Below are positions 9,877 to 19,698 of a stretch of 64,000 nucleotides of DNA, in pieces. The number at the start of each line of letters is the position of its first letter. Position 1 is the first letter of the stretch. Origin of the DNA: an uncultured Aquimarina sp. GTDB lineage: Bacteria; Bacteroidota; Bacteroidia; Flavobacteriales; Flavobacteriaceae. The notes under the pieces are model-generated. The model saw only the letters and a list, made by a program, of their open reading frames with translations, was not told where the DNA came from and did no database searches. A program made the position numbers and the translations under genes. Location of the stretch: the NCBI RefSeq assembly GCF_947495315.1, contig NZ_CANLYD010000008.1, positions 62,001 to 126,000 on the forward strand, given 5' to 3'.

Positions 9877-10404
9877 TTATAAAGAGGTTTTCCAAATTTG
9901 ACGAACGCTTTTTCTTGCTCTATGCAATATTACCTTAGTGTTTGCTGTGGTCCAACCAGTAATAATTGTTACGTCATTTATACTTAATTCTTGTAAATAA
10001 AAAAGCTCTAAAGCTAGACTTTCTTTAGGGTCTAAAAGCGATAAAACTTTGTGTATTTTATCAGTATGATCTTTAGATATTTCTTCAAATTGTTCTTCTA
10101 AGATAGCATCACTTTGCTCTTCAATATATACAAACGTTTTTCTTTTTTTTAAAGATCGTAATCGTAAAAAAGACTCATTAACCACAATTCTGTAGAACCA
10201 AGATCTAAATTGAGCAGTTCTATTGAATGATTTAAGTCCATTAAATGCCTTCATAAAAGCATCTTGAGTGACTTCTTCCGCATATTGTTCATCCTTAACA
10301 ATGGATAAAGAAATACTATATGCCATATTTTTATATTTTTTTATAAAATAGCTAAAGGCTTCAATATTGCCTGAGAGAACACTATCAATATAGGTGTCAT
10401 CCAT
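9877..10404 (-). CDS. ECF (sigma-70 family) RNA polymerase sigma factor
   Basis: At 175 residues this has the usual ECF length. Region 2 (SYFIKKYKNMAYSI, then EEVTQDAFMKAF) includes the conserved DAF motif, and region 4 carries a helix-turn-helix near 130-170 (LDPKESLALELFYLQELSI). It sits between a DUF6249-like membrane protein (1-base gap) and a small membrane protein (6-base gap), which suggests membrane-linked control. This sigma is distinct from the one at 33450-34022. No promoter like that of the downstream island is seen here. Confidence 0.92.
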   Translation of the reverse strand: MDDTYIDSVLSGNIEAFSYFIKKYKNMAYSISLSIVKDEQYAEEVTQDAFMKAFNGLKSFNRTAQFRSWFYRIVVNESFLRLRSLKKRKTFVYIEEQSDAILEEQFEEISKDHTDKIHKVLSLLDPKESLALELFYLQELSINDVTIITGWTTANTKVILHRARKSVRQIWKTSL

Positions 10405-10405
10405 A

Positions 10406-10771
10406 TCACTTTTGTCTCTTTTTACTTATGAAATTTATAATAAAGAGAGAAATACTTAAGCAAAAACCAATTACGCAGGTGATTAAAAAACCTTTGAACA
10501 ATTCTAGATCATTATCTAAATATAGAATAATGAATGCTATGATTAAGAACGCTACGCTAAGAGCGCTTGTTATGATTGCTAGTTGTAACCAAGGGAAAAT
10601 AAATTTAATTCGATGTTCCTTTTGAGCTTCTAGAATGTCTGAAAATTTCACGCCTTTTTCTATCAGATATATCCGTTCTTTATCTCTTGCTTTTTGATAG
10701 AAATACCAGGCAAAAAATAGGGCAGCAATGGCTGCTATGGCTACGATGCAAAATACTATTGATTCAATCAT
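10406..10771 (-). CDS. DUF6249-like membrane protein
   Basis: The 121-residue protein has one N-terminal transmembrane helix (residues 4-24), a short charged domain (KARDKERIYLIEKG, GVKFSDIL), then two more hydrophobic helices. This pattern matches DUF6249 proteins, which are often encoded next to ECF sigma genes in Flavobacteriia. It ends one base before the sigma ATG, so the two are translationally close. Its role is unknown; a membrane signal input for the sigma factor is an inference from context. Confidence 0.8.
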   Translation of the reverse strand: MIESIVFCIVAIAAIAALFFAWYFYQKARDKERIYLIEKGVKFSDILEAQKEHRIKFIFPWLQLAIITSALSVAFLIIAFIILYLDNDLELFKGFLITCVIGFCLSISLFIINFISKKRQK

Positions 10772-10810
10772 ACTAATTATCTATGTTATAAAATTTAGTT
10801 GTCTACGTTT

Positions 10811-11560
10811 TTATTTTTTTTGGGCTGTCATTTCCATTCCTGAACCTTTCATATGCAAACCCGTTACGTTTCCATTCTGGTTCAATAAAAATTCTAAATC
10901 ATGAGTTCGTTCATCATCAATAAACTTATGTTTGTCATAACAATTTATTTTTACACCTTGACCTTGAGATTCACCATATAATTTACCATCTTTTAGTGAT
11001 ACTGTTAATATAAATTCTGGAGAAAATTCATAAGCTCCCACATATTGCTTTAGTTCGTCTATAGATAGCTTTAAGTTCTTAGTTTTAGAAATGTTTTGAT
11101 CTTGGTGATGGTTGTAACTCAATACTCTTGAAAGTTTCCATTGCTGCTTATCAATTAACCATAGATGGGAATAGGTAGCTTGAGTTTGCCCAAAACTATG
11201 ACTGCCATTTTGTATAGCACCATATAACTCTCCATTTTTATATAAAGGAAAAACTTCAAAACTGGAATCATCCAGTACTCGACTTATGATGTTTTTTCCA
11301 GAGGTACATAAGTTATTTTTTATAGAGGCAATAAACTTTTCTCTAGATTTAGTGATTCCATCTCTATCGTGATAGAACTCAATATCATGAGCAATTAATT
11401 TTTCTATTTGAACAAGATTACATTGATTAAAACCAACTTCAAATAAGAGACTGTCTTTTGCTTTTAAGGTTAAAAATAGATCTGATTTAGTCTGGGCATA
11501 ACCACTCGTAATAGATACAAGAAGAAAAATAAAGAATACTGTTTTTAATTTGAATGTCAT
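10811..11560 (-). CDS. Secreted protein with NTF2-like (DUF4440 type) domain
   Basis: A signal peptide (ending SGYAQ) precedes an NTF2-like cone-fold segment at about 30-150. Typical features are an N-terminal FEVGFNQ helix, HDIEFYHDRDG, and a C-terminal strand W-x-L-S-R-V-L-S-Y. A second small beta-domain (about 165-249, VGAYEF...) resembles the DUF3471-like tail often attached to beta-lactamase-related hydrolases. The gene lies upstream of the DUF6249/sigma genes with a 39-base gap and may share their transcript. The catalytic or binding role is unknown. Confidence 0.75.
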   Translation of the reverse strand: MTFKLKTVFFIFLLVSITSGYAQTKSDLFLTLKAKDSLLFEVGFNQCNLVQIEKLIAHDIEFYHDRDGITKSREKFIASIKNNLCTSGKNIISRVLDDSSFEVFPLYKNGELYGAIQNGSHSFGQTQATYSHLWLIDKQQWKLSRVLSYNHHQDQNISKTKNLKLSIDELKQYVGAYEFSPEFILTVSLKDGKLYGESQGQGVKINCYDKHKFIDDERTHDLEFLLNQNGNVTGLHMKGSGMEMTAQKK

Positions 11561-11724
11561 TTTTTTAAAATTAAATTACTATTACCCATAGGATACAGAT
11601 CTTTATAAAAGGTTACAAACTGAATACTATATTAGCTCTATTTGTTAGAAGAGAAGGTTGTAGTTTAATTTTAATTCTTGTTTAAATATTGTAAATCAAA
11701 TAGTTATGTGCTTAAGATTTGTTT

Positions 11725-13383
11725 TTATTTAATTTTATAAAATTTTACATTTTGAATTCTACCAGATGTTAACAGTAAATTTGAGATAGCATTGTTCTCA
11801 CCTCTTTTTAAAGTGATTTTATAATTGTAGTCATTGATGACCAGCTCATTTGGTGATAATAGAATCGCTTTCATTTTTGTTTTACCACTTCTAATTTTGT
11901 AGTCAACCCCAGAAATATATTTGATAGAAAATTCTACTTTTGTTTCTTTATTTAGGAAAGTTCCGTTTACTGATTTGAAGTCAAAATCACTGAAATCAGT
12001 ATTTTTTCTGGTAAGTGTAAAAGGTTTTGTTCTGGTGTAATAGGTGGTGACTTCCATCTCGCCGTTTTCATTTTTTGTAAATTCTTGTTTAAAAGGTGCA
12101 TCATTCCATTTCTGAAAAACGTTATCAGCTTCTCTAATTAATTTGGTGTCATTTCGCCCTGAGCGCACCAAAAACAGATCTCCTTCTTTTTCTACAAACT
12201 GCCATACGGCATCGTTTAATTGGTAGAGCCCTACGATGTCTTTTTTAGATACATAAGGACCAATTTTTTCTGGAGTTAATCGAATGTTTTCTGAATCAGA
12301 TTTCAAATCCATTAAAATATTAGCACTGCTTAATGTTTGCGACATTGGATCTGTTTTGCCACTATTTGTAAGCGTGATAATTGAAAAATTTTTATCAGGA
12401 AATCTGGCGGCAATGGCTTTCCAGGCGCCTGTTGAACCTCCATGAAATTTATACGGGATATTCTGGTGTTCTCCAAATTCTACGCCATATCCATATTTTT
12501 TATTGGAAGAGTTCGTAAGTAAAGATTGACTTTTTTCTAATAATTGTTTTGAGAATCGTTTGTTTTCTTTTGTTTGAAGAATTTGTTCCCAGGACAATTG
12601 ATCTTCTAAAGTGGAGAAAATGTTTCCATCGCCATAAATATTCCAAATCCAATCATATCCAAACCAGGTGTCAAAATTGAAATAAGGCTTGGCGATAGGC
12701 TCTTTGATTGCCTTGTGATTGGAAATGAATGAAGTATTCGGCATATTTAAATCCCGAAACATTTGATTGGTATAATCTATAAAAGAGGTTCCGGAGACTT
12801 TATCTACAATTTCTGCTAATAAGATGTAGTTAGAGTTGCTATATGAATATGTTGTACCAGGTTCACAATTTAGATCAGCTTGTTTGCTAAACAAGGATAA
12901 GGCATCTTCCATAGTATATGAATGTTCCCACCAAGTAATGCCTTGTAAAGACCATAAATCATAAACATCTCTGATACCACTTGTATGATTAAGTAAATGG
13001 GCAACCTTAATTTTAGATTTTATTGTGGGATATAGTTTAGGAAAGAACGTTCTAATATCATCGTTAAGGTCTATTTTTTTGTCTTCAATTAAACTTAGCA
13101 TAGCCAAAGCAGTAAATTGTTTTCCATTGGATGCAATATTGAAACGTGATCTTTTATCAATCAAAGTACTGTCTTTCAGATCAGCAAATCCTGCATATTT
13201 CTCATAAATTATCTTACCTTCCCTGACAATACCTACGGCAATTCCGGGAGCTCCTTTTGGCACATCTTTAGTAGCGATAGAGTCCAGTTTTGTTTTTTGT
13301 AAAGCTGTTAATTGATTAATGTCTTGACAATATGCTAGGCTTGGTAATAGTATTAAAAAGAAATAGAGGATGAATGATTTCAT
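11725..13383 (-). CDS. Secreted serine beta-lactamase-like hydrolase (class C/EstB type)
   Basis: A signal peptide (MKSFILYFFLILLPSLAYCQ) is followed by a beta-lactamase-fold domain (about 25-370). Its three family motifs are intact: SxxK as S85-N-G-K88, YxN as Y181-S-N183, and HGG at 314-316 in place of KTG. A beta-rich C-terminal extension (about 390-552) resembles DUF3471-like tails. This family includes D-aminopeptidases, esterases and penicillin-binding relatives, so antibiotic resistance should not be assumed. The AraC-type regulator gene lies 73 bases upstream on the same strand and may control it. Confidence 0.9.
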   Translation of the reverse strand: MKSFILYFFLILLPSLAYCQDINQLTALQKTKLDSIATKDVPKGAPGIAVGIVREGKIIYEKYAGFADLKDSTLIDKRSRFNIASNGKQFTALAMLSLIEDKKIDLNDDIRTFFPKLYPTIKSKIKVAHLLNHTSGIRDVYDLWSLQGITWWEHSYTMEDALSLFSKQADLNCEPGTTYSYSNSNYILLAEIVDKVSGTSFIDYTNQMFRDLNMPNTSFISNHKAIKEPIAKPYFNFDTWFGYDWIWNIYGDGNIFSTLEDQLSWEQILQTKENKRFSKQLLEKSQSLLTNSSNKKYGYGVEFGEHQNIPYKFHGGSTGAWKAIAARFPDKNFSIITLTNSGKTDPMSQTLSSANILMDLKSDSENIRLTPEKIGPYVSKKDIVGLYQLNDAVWQFVEKEGDLFLVRSGRNDTKLIREADNVFQKWNDAPFKQEFTKNENGEMEVTTYYTRTKPFTLTRKNTDFSDFDFKSVNGTFLNKETKVEFSIKYISGVDYKIRSGKTKMKAILLSPNELVINDYNYKITLKRGENNAISNLLLTSGRIQNVKFYKIK

Positions 13384-13456
13384 GGTGTTGATTTTTGAAC
13401 AAAAATGACAAATAGATATTCTCTGAACGCTTCAAATCAAGATTTGAGACCTTCTT

Positions 13457-14611
13457 TTAGGATAATTTAACAAGAAACTCTTTTGGAGATAAAGTAGTAT
13501 TCTTCTTAAACGCTCTATTAAATGTTGCTTTAGAATTAAATCCACATTCCAGGGCAATACCCAATAATGTTTTGGTGTTTTGTTCGCCAGATTTCATGTT
13601 TTCAATAACTGCTTCTATCCGATAATGGTTTACAAAATCATTAAAATTCATCTGAAACCCCTGATTGATCAGATTCGAAATAGCTTTTGGGTGTGTGTTC
13701 ATTTGTACTGCTACATCCGATAAAGTGAGCGTTGGGTTTTTATAGAGCTTTTTTGATACCATCAATTTCTCAAGCTTTACCTTTTCTTCTTCTATACTTG
13801 ATAGAGTAGATTCAATAGCGGTTTGCTTTTTAGATGATCCTACTGGTATTTCAGGTTGTAATTCAAGGAAAGGAACAGAAGATTTTACTGTATTCGAATA
13901 CCCACTTAGTGCGATAAAGTAAAAAAGGATTGAGAAACATAAATAATACCAAAATTTATTACCGAATTGACCCCATTCCGGATTCAAGATAAAATACAAT
14001 ATCCTAAGGATAAGCAAGGCAAGAAAAGCAATAAAAAAGTATTGTATCCATTTGAAAAGAACTGAATTAGCAAAACTCACGGTTTCGAATGCAATTTTTT
14101 TGTATTTCCAATAATATCGTAAACTCAAAATTAAATAGAATACCATAGAAAGCCATCCCGCAATTTGATACCATAAATCAAAATCTTTATCTCTTCCATC
14201 CGCGTAAAAGTAATAGTCAGATAGTATGAATTTATCTGTAATAAAAATAATCAAACTGTATCCGATATAAAGGAGTGCAGGTATAAAATGAATCCATTGA
14301 CTTTTAGAAAATCGGAAAGATTGATTTAACAAACTTTGTGCATAGAGATACAGTATAGGTCCGATTAAAAATAATTGTTGGAACGGAATAAAAAAAAGAA
14401 TTTCTCTATATATCTTTTGTGAATACCAGTTTGCATACCCCAGCATAAAAGGAGCTATATACAAACAACCTAAAAAAATAAACAGGCTTAACCATTTGCT
14501 AGCGTTGTTTTGGTCTTTTATGCCTTTTTGAAAAAGTAATATTGAAAAAACAATCCCTTGACAAAAAAATATCAGTAATATCGAACTTTTGGGACCGAAA
14601 TCGAATAGCAT
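13457..14611 (-). CDS. Membrane-bound AraC-family transcriptional regulator
   Basis: The N-terminal 240 residues form about seven hydrophobic helices. A linker (about 250-280) leads to an AraC-type double helix-turn-helix in the last 100 residues (LTLSDVAVQMNTHPKAIS; then LGIALECGFNSKATFNRAFK, the second HTH; C-terminal LSPKEFL). This architecture is common in Flavobacteriia, where the membrane part is thought to sense a ligand. It is encoded directly upstream of the serine hydrolase gene, a plausible target. Confidence 0.92.
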   Translation of the reverse strand: MLFDFGPKSSILLIFFCQGIVFSILLFQKGIKDQNNASKWLSLFIFLGCLYIAPFMLGYANWYSQKIYREILFFIPFQQLFLIGPILYLYAQSLLNQSFRFSKSQWIHFIPALLYIGYSLIIFITDKFILSDYYFYADGRDKDFDLWYQIAGWLSMVFYLILSLRYYWKYKKIAFETVSFANSVLFKWIQYFFIAFLALLILRILYFILNPEWGQFGNKFWYYLCFSILFYFIALSGYSNTVKSSVPFLELQPEIPVGSSKKQTAIESTLSSIEEEKVKLEKLMVSKKLYKNPTLTLSDVAVQMNTHPKAISNLINQGFQMNFNDFVNHYRIEAVIENMKSGEQNTKTLLGIALECGFNSKATFNRAFKKNTTLSPKEFLVKLS

Positions 14612-14826
14612 ATTTAAGGATAGGTTATGTTCTGAGGAATTTACAATTAGACATTACTCGTTAAAGATATTAAAATTGAGTATACTTAAGTGTTATATTA
14701 TTGTCTTCATTTAGCTTATAAAAATATGGTTTTAGCAGTTAGGTTAACTAGTTTTTTACAACTACTTTTTTCTTTTGAAAATCATATTGTAGATTTCAGA
14801 ATGTGATTAAGGATTGTAATAAACTG

Positions 14827-14860
14827 AAAAACCACTCATTTTTTTAGTGAGTGGTTTTTT
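14827..14860 (-). terminator. Bidirectional intrinsic terminator after the two-component operon
   Basis: A 12-bp perfect stem (AAAAACCACTCA with TGAGTGGTTTTT) flanks a 9-base loop. On the minus strand it ends in a T-run just past the stop of the response regulator gene. Confidence 0.88.
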
Positions 14861-14885
14861 TATATGAATATTTTAGTGTTTAGTT

Positions 14886-15635
14886 TTATCGGTGCATACT
14901 ATCCAGAATTTCCATGACTTCCACTTTTTTACGAACAGAAACAGGGACATTTTCACCATTTTTTAACATAAGATAACCGCCATCTGCTTTTATAAAAGCG
15001 CTGATGCATTGTAGGTTAATTAAGTGGCTTTGATGAACTCGTAGAAACTGATAGTTTTTTAGCATATCAGCAAAATATTTCAATGTCTTAGTTACAAAAA
15101 CCTTTTGACCGTCTTGTAAATAAAAGATGGTATTGTTACTATCGGATTCACAACGGACAATATCATCTAAACTTACTATAATAATTTTATCTAAAGTATG
15201 TAAGGATATTTTGTCAGGCTTTTGTTCTGGAGCAGATAATGTATCTTTAAGTATGTCCAGGCGTTCCTTATTAGGTTGGATTTGTTGCTTTGCTTTGCTT
15301 ACGGCTTGTGCTAATTCTTCATTAGAATATGGTTTTAATACATAATCTATAGCGGCAAATTTAAAAGCTCTGATTGCATATTCATCACTGGCAGTAACAA
15401 AAATAATTTTGGATTTTAATTCAGGAAATATTTCCAAGACATCAAATCCAGTACCATCTCCTAGCATAATATCCAAGAAAAGAATATCAGGTTCGTTAGT
15501 TCTAAGCGCCTTAGCAGCTTCTACTACGCTTCGAGCAGTATCAATAATTTTTATTTCGGGATGATTGGTTTCCAGATCACTTTTTAAAAGTTGAAGCGCA
15601 TCTGGCATATCTTCTACAATAATAGCTGTTAGCAT
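14886..15635 (-). CDS. LytTR-family response regulator
   Basis: The receiver domain spans residues 1-120, with acidic pocket E8/D9, phospho-acceptor D55 (ILFLDIML) and K101 (VLKPYS). A LytTR DNA-binding domain covers about 140-245. It starts 8 bases after the histidine kinase stop and is its evident cognate partner. LytTR regulators bind short direct repeats upstream of their targets. The targets here are not visible. Confidence 0.95.
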   Translation of the reverse strand: MLTAIIVEDMPDALQLLKSDLETNHPEIKIIDTARSVVEAAKALRTNEPDILFLDIMLGDGTGFDVLEIFPELKSKIIFVTASDEYAIRAFKFAAIDYVLKPYSNEELAQAVSKAKQQIQPNKERLDILKDTLSAPEQKPDKISLHTLDKIIIVSLDDIVRCESDSNNTIFYLQDGQKVFVTKTLKYFADMLKNYQFLRVHQSHLINLQCISAFIKADGGYLMLKNGENVPVSVRKKVEVMEILDSMHR

Positions 15636-15643
15636 AGTGGTTA

Positions 15644-18600
15644 TTAATAGTCTGTTAATAATGGTATTCTGAACGATATTTCGGTGCCTGCTACAGTAGC
15701 ATCTTCTTCTAGAATTTCTTTTATCTGTAGCGCATCTTTTCCTGAGATTGATTCTAATCGTTCTCTGGTTACCGTTAATGCCATGGATTGGTGATCAGTT
15801 TTGGTTTTCGCTTTTTGAGATTGAAAAATACCCAATCCATTATCTAATATCTTACAATGTAAGAATTCTTCATCAGTATCAAAAAATACTTTTAGTTTTC
15901 CATCTCTGTTTCCTTTCAGGATACCATGTCGTATTGCATTTTCTACAAAAGGTTGAATAAGCATCGGTGGGATCAAAACTTCTTCTGGATCAAATTCTGA
16001 GTCTATAGAAATAGTATACTCAAAAGACTTATTGGCCATTAGTTTTTCCACTTCTATATAGTGTTTTAGGGTCTTCATTTCCTGATCAAGTGTAATGTGA
16101 TCTTTTCTGGAATTATATAGGGTTTCTCTAAGAAGTGTGGCAAAGGTATTAATGGTGCTGTTCATTTTAGTTGGGTTGCTGGTTCCCATAGCTTTAATGC
16201 CATTTAGAACATTAAAAATAAAATGAGGGTTCATTTGTAGGCGCAATGCTTTTTGTTCTAAAGAAAGTAAATGGTTTTGCATCTGCAGTTTTTCTCGTTC
16301 TTCATCATTTTTCAATTTAACTTTTCTTATGTACAATAATGTAATGATGGTGAGCGCTAAAAGTAAAATTCCGAGCATTGTGAGCTGAAACCATATTTTA
16401 TTGTAGATAGGACTATCAATAAATATTTTGAAAGTAATAGGTTGGCTTTCTTCCCATCGATAATTTCTAGATTGAGCAGAAAATGAATGTGCTCCATAAG
16501 CCAAACCTGCCAGGTTTTGCTTTTTTTCTGATGACCAAGGACTCCAGGCGGTATTATTCAATTTATAGCGATATTCTATATCGTTAGGATGATCTAAATC
16601 AATAGTTTTATAGCTAAAGGATAATTCAGTTTGTTCTGGAGATAATTGTAATACGTTATCATTTTTAGCCCATATATCCGGATTTATAGAATCCAGTGTC
16701 TGGTAAGCTATTTCTACATTTTCGAAGTGTACCTCAGGTTTAACGGTAGCTTTGCCAATTTCTCCTGGTTCATATTTAGTTAATCCATAAATGGCACCAA
16801 ACCATAAGTTACCCTCTGTATCTTTTGTAATTGCGTTAAGACAGGTTTCGATTCCTAAAAAACCATCATTTCTTCCAAAATGAAGAACATCTTTGATTTG
16901 GTTGAGAAGATTAATCTCTATGCGATCCACTCCACGTTCGGTTCCAACCCATAGATTCTCTTCATTATCAAAAATCATTTGATAAATGTTATTAGAATAT
17001 AAATCCTTTTCCCCGTTTAATTTTTTAAAAGAAAGGTCTTCTTCCAAACTGCTCCACCATATTCCTTGTCCCGCAGTTCCGAGGTACAGTTTATTATCTT
17101 TAAAAACGAAAGAATTAATTGCGATTTTTTGATCAAGGACATTGCGATGATGTGTGACTTTATTCTTTTTAATAAACCCAATGCTTCCATTTTCTGTAGA
17201 ATACCATATTTTGCCTTTCCCGTCAGAAGCCATATGTTTGATTTCCAGATCCTTTATTCCTCGTTTCTTGGAGAACCTTCGTATAGATCTTACTTTGTGT
17301 TTTTTATAATCATATATAAATCTTGTAATTCCAGAAGAATATGTAGCTGCCCAAACTGTATCATTAGAGATATGTATCGATCTCACCCAGTTAGCCGATA
17401 GCCCACGTTTTTTGTCGATGATATAGTTCTTAATTACTTTTTTAGTAAGCGTGTCCTTTGTAGGGTTTTTAGAACTCTTATTAGTAACTATGATACTATC
17501 TTTAAACTTAATTTCTTTCAACAAAATACCTTTTCCTTCTGTACCTGCCCAGATATTTCCTCTGTTATCACTAGTAATACTTTTGATTTTTATATCAGAC
17601 AGTCTTTTATCTTGTTTGATTTGATGTATTCCTGTACTATCTATTCTTATAAGTCCTGACTCCGAATTAGAAGCCCAAATTTCATCATTTAGTGTGTGAA
17701 CTGCGTATACTCGATTTCCCTTTAATCCGGTATCTTGATTATAGTGTGTAAAATTGTTTTGAGAATACTTATAAAATCCTCCTCCTGATGTAGCAATCCA
17801 TATGTTGGATTGACGGTCTATAATACTTTTTCTAATATTAGAGACTGCGAGGCCATTTTTACGATTTATTTTTTTCTTCAACCTATAATTAGTAGCGTCT
17901 AATACGGTGATTCCAGCATTATTTGTCGAAAACCATAATTCTGTATCTAGAATAGAAATATCATTGACGCTCAATGGCTCCTGTATCCACTTATTTCCAT
18001 AGCTTTTTGCGTTAGTGTTTAAAACTAAGACACCTTGATTTATGGCAGCAGCAAATACTTTTGTTTTGTGATATAGTGCAGTGGTAAAATTATAAGCACT
18101 ATGTCTTACCATAATACTGGCATTTTTATCAATTTTGTTTAGTTTCCAGAGTCCTTTGTTAGTAGCAACCCAGAATAGTTTGCCATCAAATACAATATCA
18201 TTTACAATACTAGTATTGATTTTGGGATCTAATTGTATTTTTTTTAATCCAGAAGTTGGAGTATATATGTGAATCCCAACGTTAGTAGCAAGATAGATTT
18301 TATTATGGATTCTAAATATTTTATTAATCTGTAACCCTTCAAAATTGAGGAATTGTTTTTTTGTTTTAATAGAAAGTCCTCTTCTAGTTCCAATAAATAG
18401 ACTATCATTGGCAAAGTTCAAAGAATGAATATAGTTAGATAATAGTCCATCATCTTCATTCCATGTTTTAAACTCTTCTCCATTGAACCTGCTTAGACCT
18501 CCACCTCGAGTTCCGAGCCATAAATAACCAATATCGTCCTGTATGATGTCATATACTTGTGATTGAGGAAGCCCGTCTTCTAATGTATATGCTCTTAGGC

Positions 18601-18685
18601 CATTATTCTGCGCGGATAATGAATAGATAGAGTTTATCCATATAACAAAAATAAGGAGTGAATAAGAAAAGTAATTGGGGCTCAT
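15644..18685 (-). CDS. Two-component sensor histidine kinase with beta-propeller sensor (LytS/YehU-like kinase core)
   Basis: After an N-terminal signal/anchor region comes a large periplasmic Reg_prop double beta-propeller (about 30-690; recurring W-x-G-T and I-W-x-A-T repeats). A Y_Y_Y-type domain follows (about 690-765, ending FKIFID), then one transmembrane helix near 770-795. The His_kinase domain carries the phospho-acceptor in MNPHFIFNVLNGI near 820, and an HATPase domain contains PPMLIQPFVENAIRHG. Such kinases resemble the hybrid carbohydrate sensors of Bacteroidota but here signal to a separate LytTR regulator. The ligand is unknown. Confidence 0.94.
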   Translation of the reverse strand: MSPNYFSYSLLIFVIWINSIYSLSAQNNGLRAYTLEDGLPQSQVYDIIQDDIGYLWLGTRGGGLSRFNGEEFKTWNEDDGLLSNYIHSLNFANDSLFIGTRRGLSIKTKKQFLNFEGLQINKIFRIHNKIYLATNVGIHIYTPTSGLKKIQLDPKINTSIVNDIVFDGKLFWVATNKGLWKLNKIDKNASIMVRHSAYNFTTALYHKTKVFAAAINQGVLVLNTNAKSYGNKWIQEPLSVNDISILDTELWFSTNNAGITVLDATNYRLKKKINRKNGLAVSNIRKSIIDRQSNIWIATSGGGFYKYSQNNFTHYNQDTGLKGNRVYAVHTLNDEIWASNSESGLIRIDSTGIHQIKQDKRLSDIKIKSITSDNRGNIWAGTEGKGILLKEIKFKDSIIVTNKSSKNPTKDTLTKKVIKNYIIDKKRGLSANWVRSIHISNDTVWAATYSSGITRFIYDYKKHKVRSIRRFSKKRGIKDLEIKHMASDGKGKIWYSTENGSIGFIKKNKVTHHRNVLDQKIAINSFVFKDNKLYLGTAGQGIWWSSLEEDLSFKKLNGEKDLYSNNIYQMIFDNEENLWVGTERGVDRIEINLLNQIKDVLHFGRNDGFLGIETCLNAITKDTEGNLWFGAIYGLTKYEPGEIGKATVKPEVHFENVEIAYQTLDSINPDIWAKNDNVLQLSPEQTELSFSYKTIDLDHPNDIEYRYKLNNTAWSPWSSEKKQNLAGLAYGAHSFSAQSRNYRWEESQPITFKIFIDSPIYNKIWFQLTMLGILLLALTIITLLYIRKVKLKNDEEREKLQMQNHLLSLEQKALRLQMNPHFIFNVLNGIKAMGTSNPTKMNSTINTFATLLRETLYNSRKDHITLDQEMKTLKHYIEVEKLMANKSFEYTISIDSEFDPEEVLIPPMLIQPFVENAIRHGILKGNRDGKLKVFFDTDEEFLHCKILDNGLGIFQSQKAKTKTDHQSMALTVTRERLESISGKDALQIKEILEEDATVAGTEISFRIPLLTDY

Positions 18686-18704
18686 AAAAACTAATGTTTG
18701 ATAA

Positions 18705-18712
18705 CAAATATA
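18705..18712 (-). promoter_or_regulatory. Candidate -7 box for the kinase/regulator operon
   Basis: The minus strand reads TATATTTG, an exact TAnnTTTG match, about 20 bases before the kinase ATG at 18685. No clear -33 TTG is seen at the expected distance. Confidence 0.5.
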
Positions 18713-18774
18713 ATCAAACTGATTTTTTTGTTTTGTAAACCCATTAAATACTTAGATAAAAAGATGTGTTTTTT

Positions 18775-18854
18775 AAAACCGTATACAAGCAGGCAGTTTT
18801 TTTGGGAAAAACAATTGGAAATAATTGGACGCGCCTGCTGTATACATTGGTTTT
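18775..18854. repeat. Long imperfect inverted repeat (about 80 bases)
   Basis: The left arm, 18775-18794, begins AAAACC and GTATACA and ends GCAGGC. It is the reverse complement of the right arm, 18833-18854, apart from a 3-base and a 1-base bulge, giving about 19 paired positions around a 38-base centre. There is no T-run. It lies 90-170 bases upstream of the kinase start in a 280-base gap. It could be a regulator target, a processed RNA hairpin or a relic of a small mobile element. I saw no second copy in the window. Confidence 0.7.
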
Positions 18855-18965
18855 ATATCTCAATAGAAAATCTTAAAACTTAATAGAATGGTGAAAAAAA
18901 ATAGCACAATGCAGTATAATAAAATAATAGAGTAATAAATAGTATATTTCTCTCTACTTAAGATA

Positions 18966-19532
18966 TTAGTAGCTGGTAATTGCTGTATTCTTTGGAGTAT
19001 TAACTTTGTTGTCATTCCAGGTTAAACTTAGTTTTAGATTTACGTATTTTGTTTCTAATTTTTCGTTATATAAAGTTTCCGTTTCTAATATATTACCTTT
19101 TATTCCATATTCTTGGCTAGGAAATGTATATTGAGAATTGGTGTCTGAGTTTTCACAATAAACATTAGTTAATTGTGGTAGTGAAACAAGTTTATCATCA
19201 TTAGTAACCATAAAATAGTAGGATTCTACCTGGGCACAACATGATAAATATTCTACTTCCATCTTAATCACCTCAGAGACCCCTTCCAGACCAGGATTCT
19301 CTAAGGTGGTGATAAAGATGTCCTCAAAAAGCTCAATATCATTGATAGTGAAAGTAGTTAAGTTTTCCGAAATTCCCCCCAAACGAACCAGATTAACAAT
19401 GCAAGTTGGTTGTTCTGATCCATTCTCTTTAATTTCAGTAACTGCTGCGTACTTTCCCGTTTTCTGAAAACTTTGTGCTTTCATAAACTGAAATCCTAAA
19501 ATTAGGATGAAAAAAACAATGATCCTTTTCAT
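18966..19532 (-). CDS. Secreted hypothetical protein (188 aa)
   Basis: A signal peptide (ending FQFMKAQ) precedes a beta-rich mature domain with a Cys-Cys pair (YLSCCAQV) and two further cysteines. I do not recognise a family. It is a single-gene unit on the minus strand, divergent from the methyltransferase gene on its right. Confidence 0.7.
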   Translation of the reverse strand: MKRIIVFFILILGFQFMKAQSFQKTGKYAAVTEIKENGSEQPTCIVNLVRLGGISENLTTFTINDIELFEDIFITTLENPGLEGVSEVIKMEVEYLSCCAQVESYYFMVTNDDKLVSLPQLTNVYCENSDTNSQYTFPSQEYGIKGNILETETLYNEKLETKYVNLKLSLTWNDNKVNTPKNTAITSY

Positions 19533-19686
19533 AACAGTATATTTTGAGGTTGATTATTTTGTACGAATTTATGTACTTAATCTAGTTACGAAGTTTAGGT
19601 TTTAGAATTCGTTGCTATCAATTTAGAATTCGTAACCTTTATTAGTTTTCAATAAAATTTTAATTGTGATTAGATCATGCAGTTTA

Positions 19687-19694
19687 TATTTTTG
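19687..19694 (+). promoter_or_regulatory. Candidate -7 box that decides the methyltransferase start
   Basis: TATTTTTG is an exact TAnnTTTG match lying only 4 bases before the ATG at 19699. This places the transcription start at or next to the ATG. It also rules out the upstream in-frame ATG at 19666, which lies before the promoter box. Confidence 0.55.
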
Positions 19695-19698
19695 TAGT

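Noticed and set aside
11725..13383. Annotation as an antibiotic-resistance beta-lactamase
   Set aside because: The SxxK, YxN and HGG motifs are shared by many esterases and peptidases of this fold, and the C-terminal extension points to a non-resistance hydrolase.
18775..18854. Interpretation of the inverted repeat as an integron attC site
   Set aside because: Size and bulges fit loosely, but the outer arms do not match the conserved RYYYAAC/GTTRRRY boxes and no integrase or cassette array is visible.
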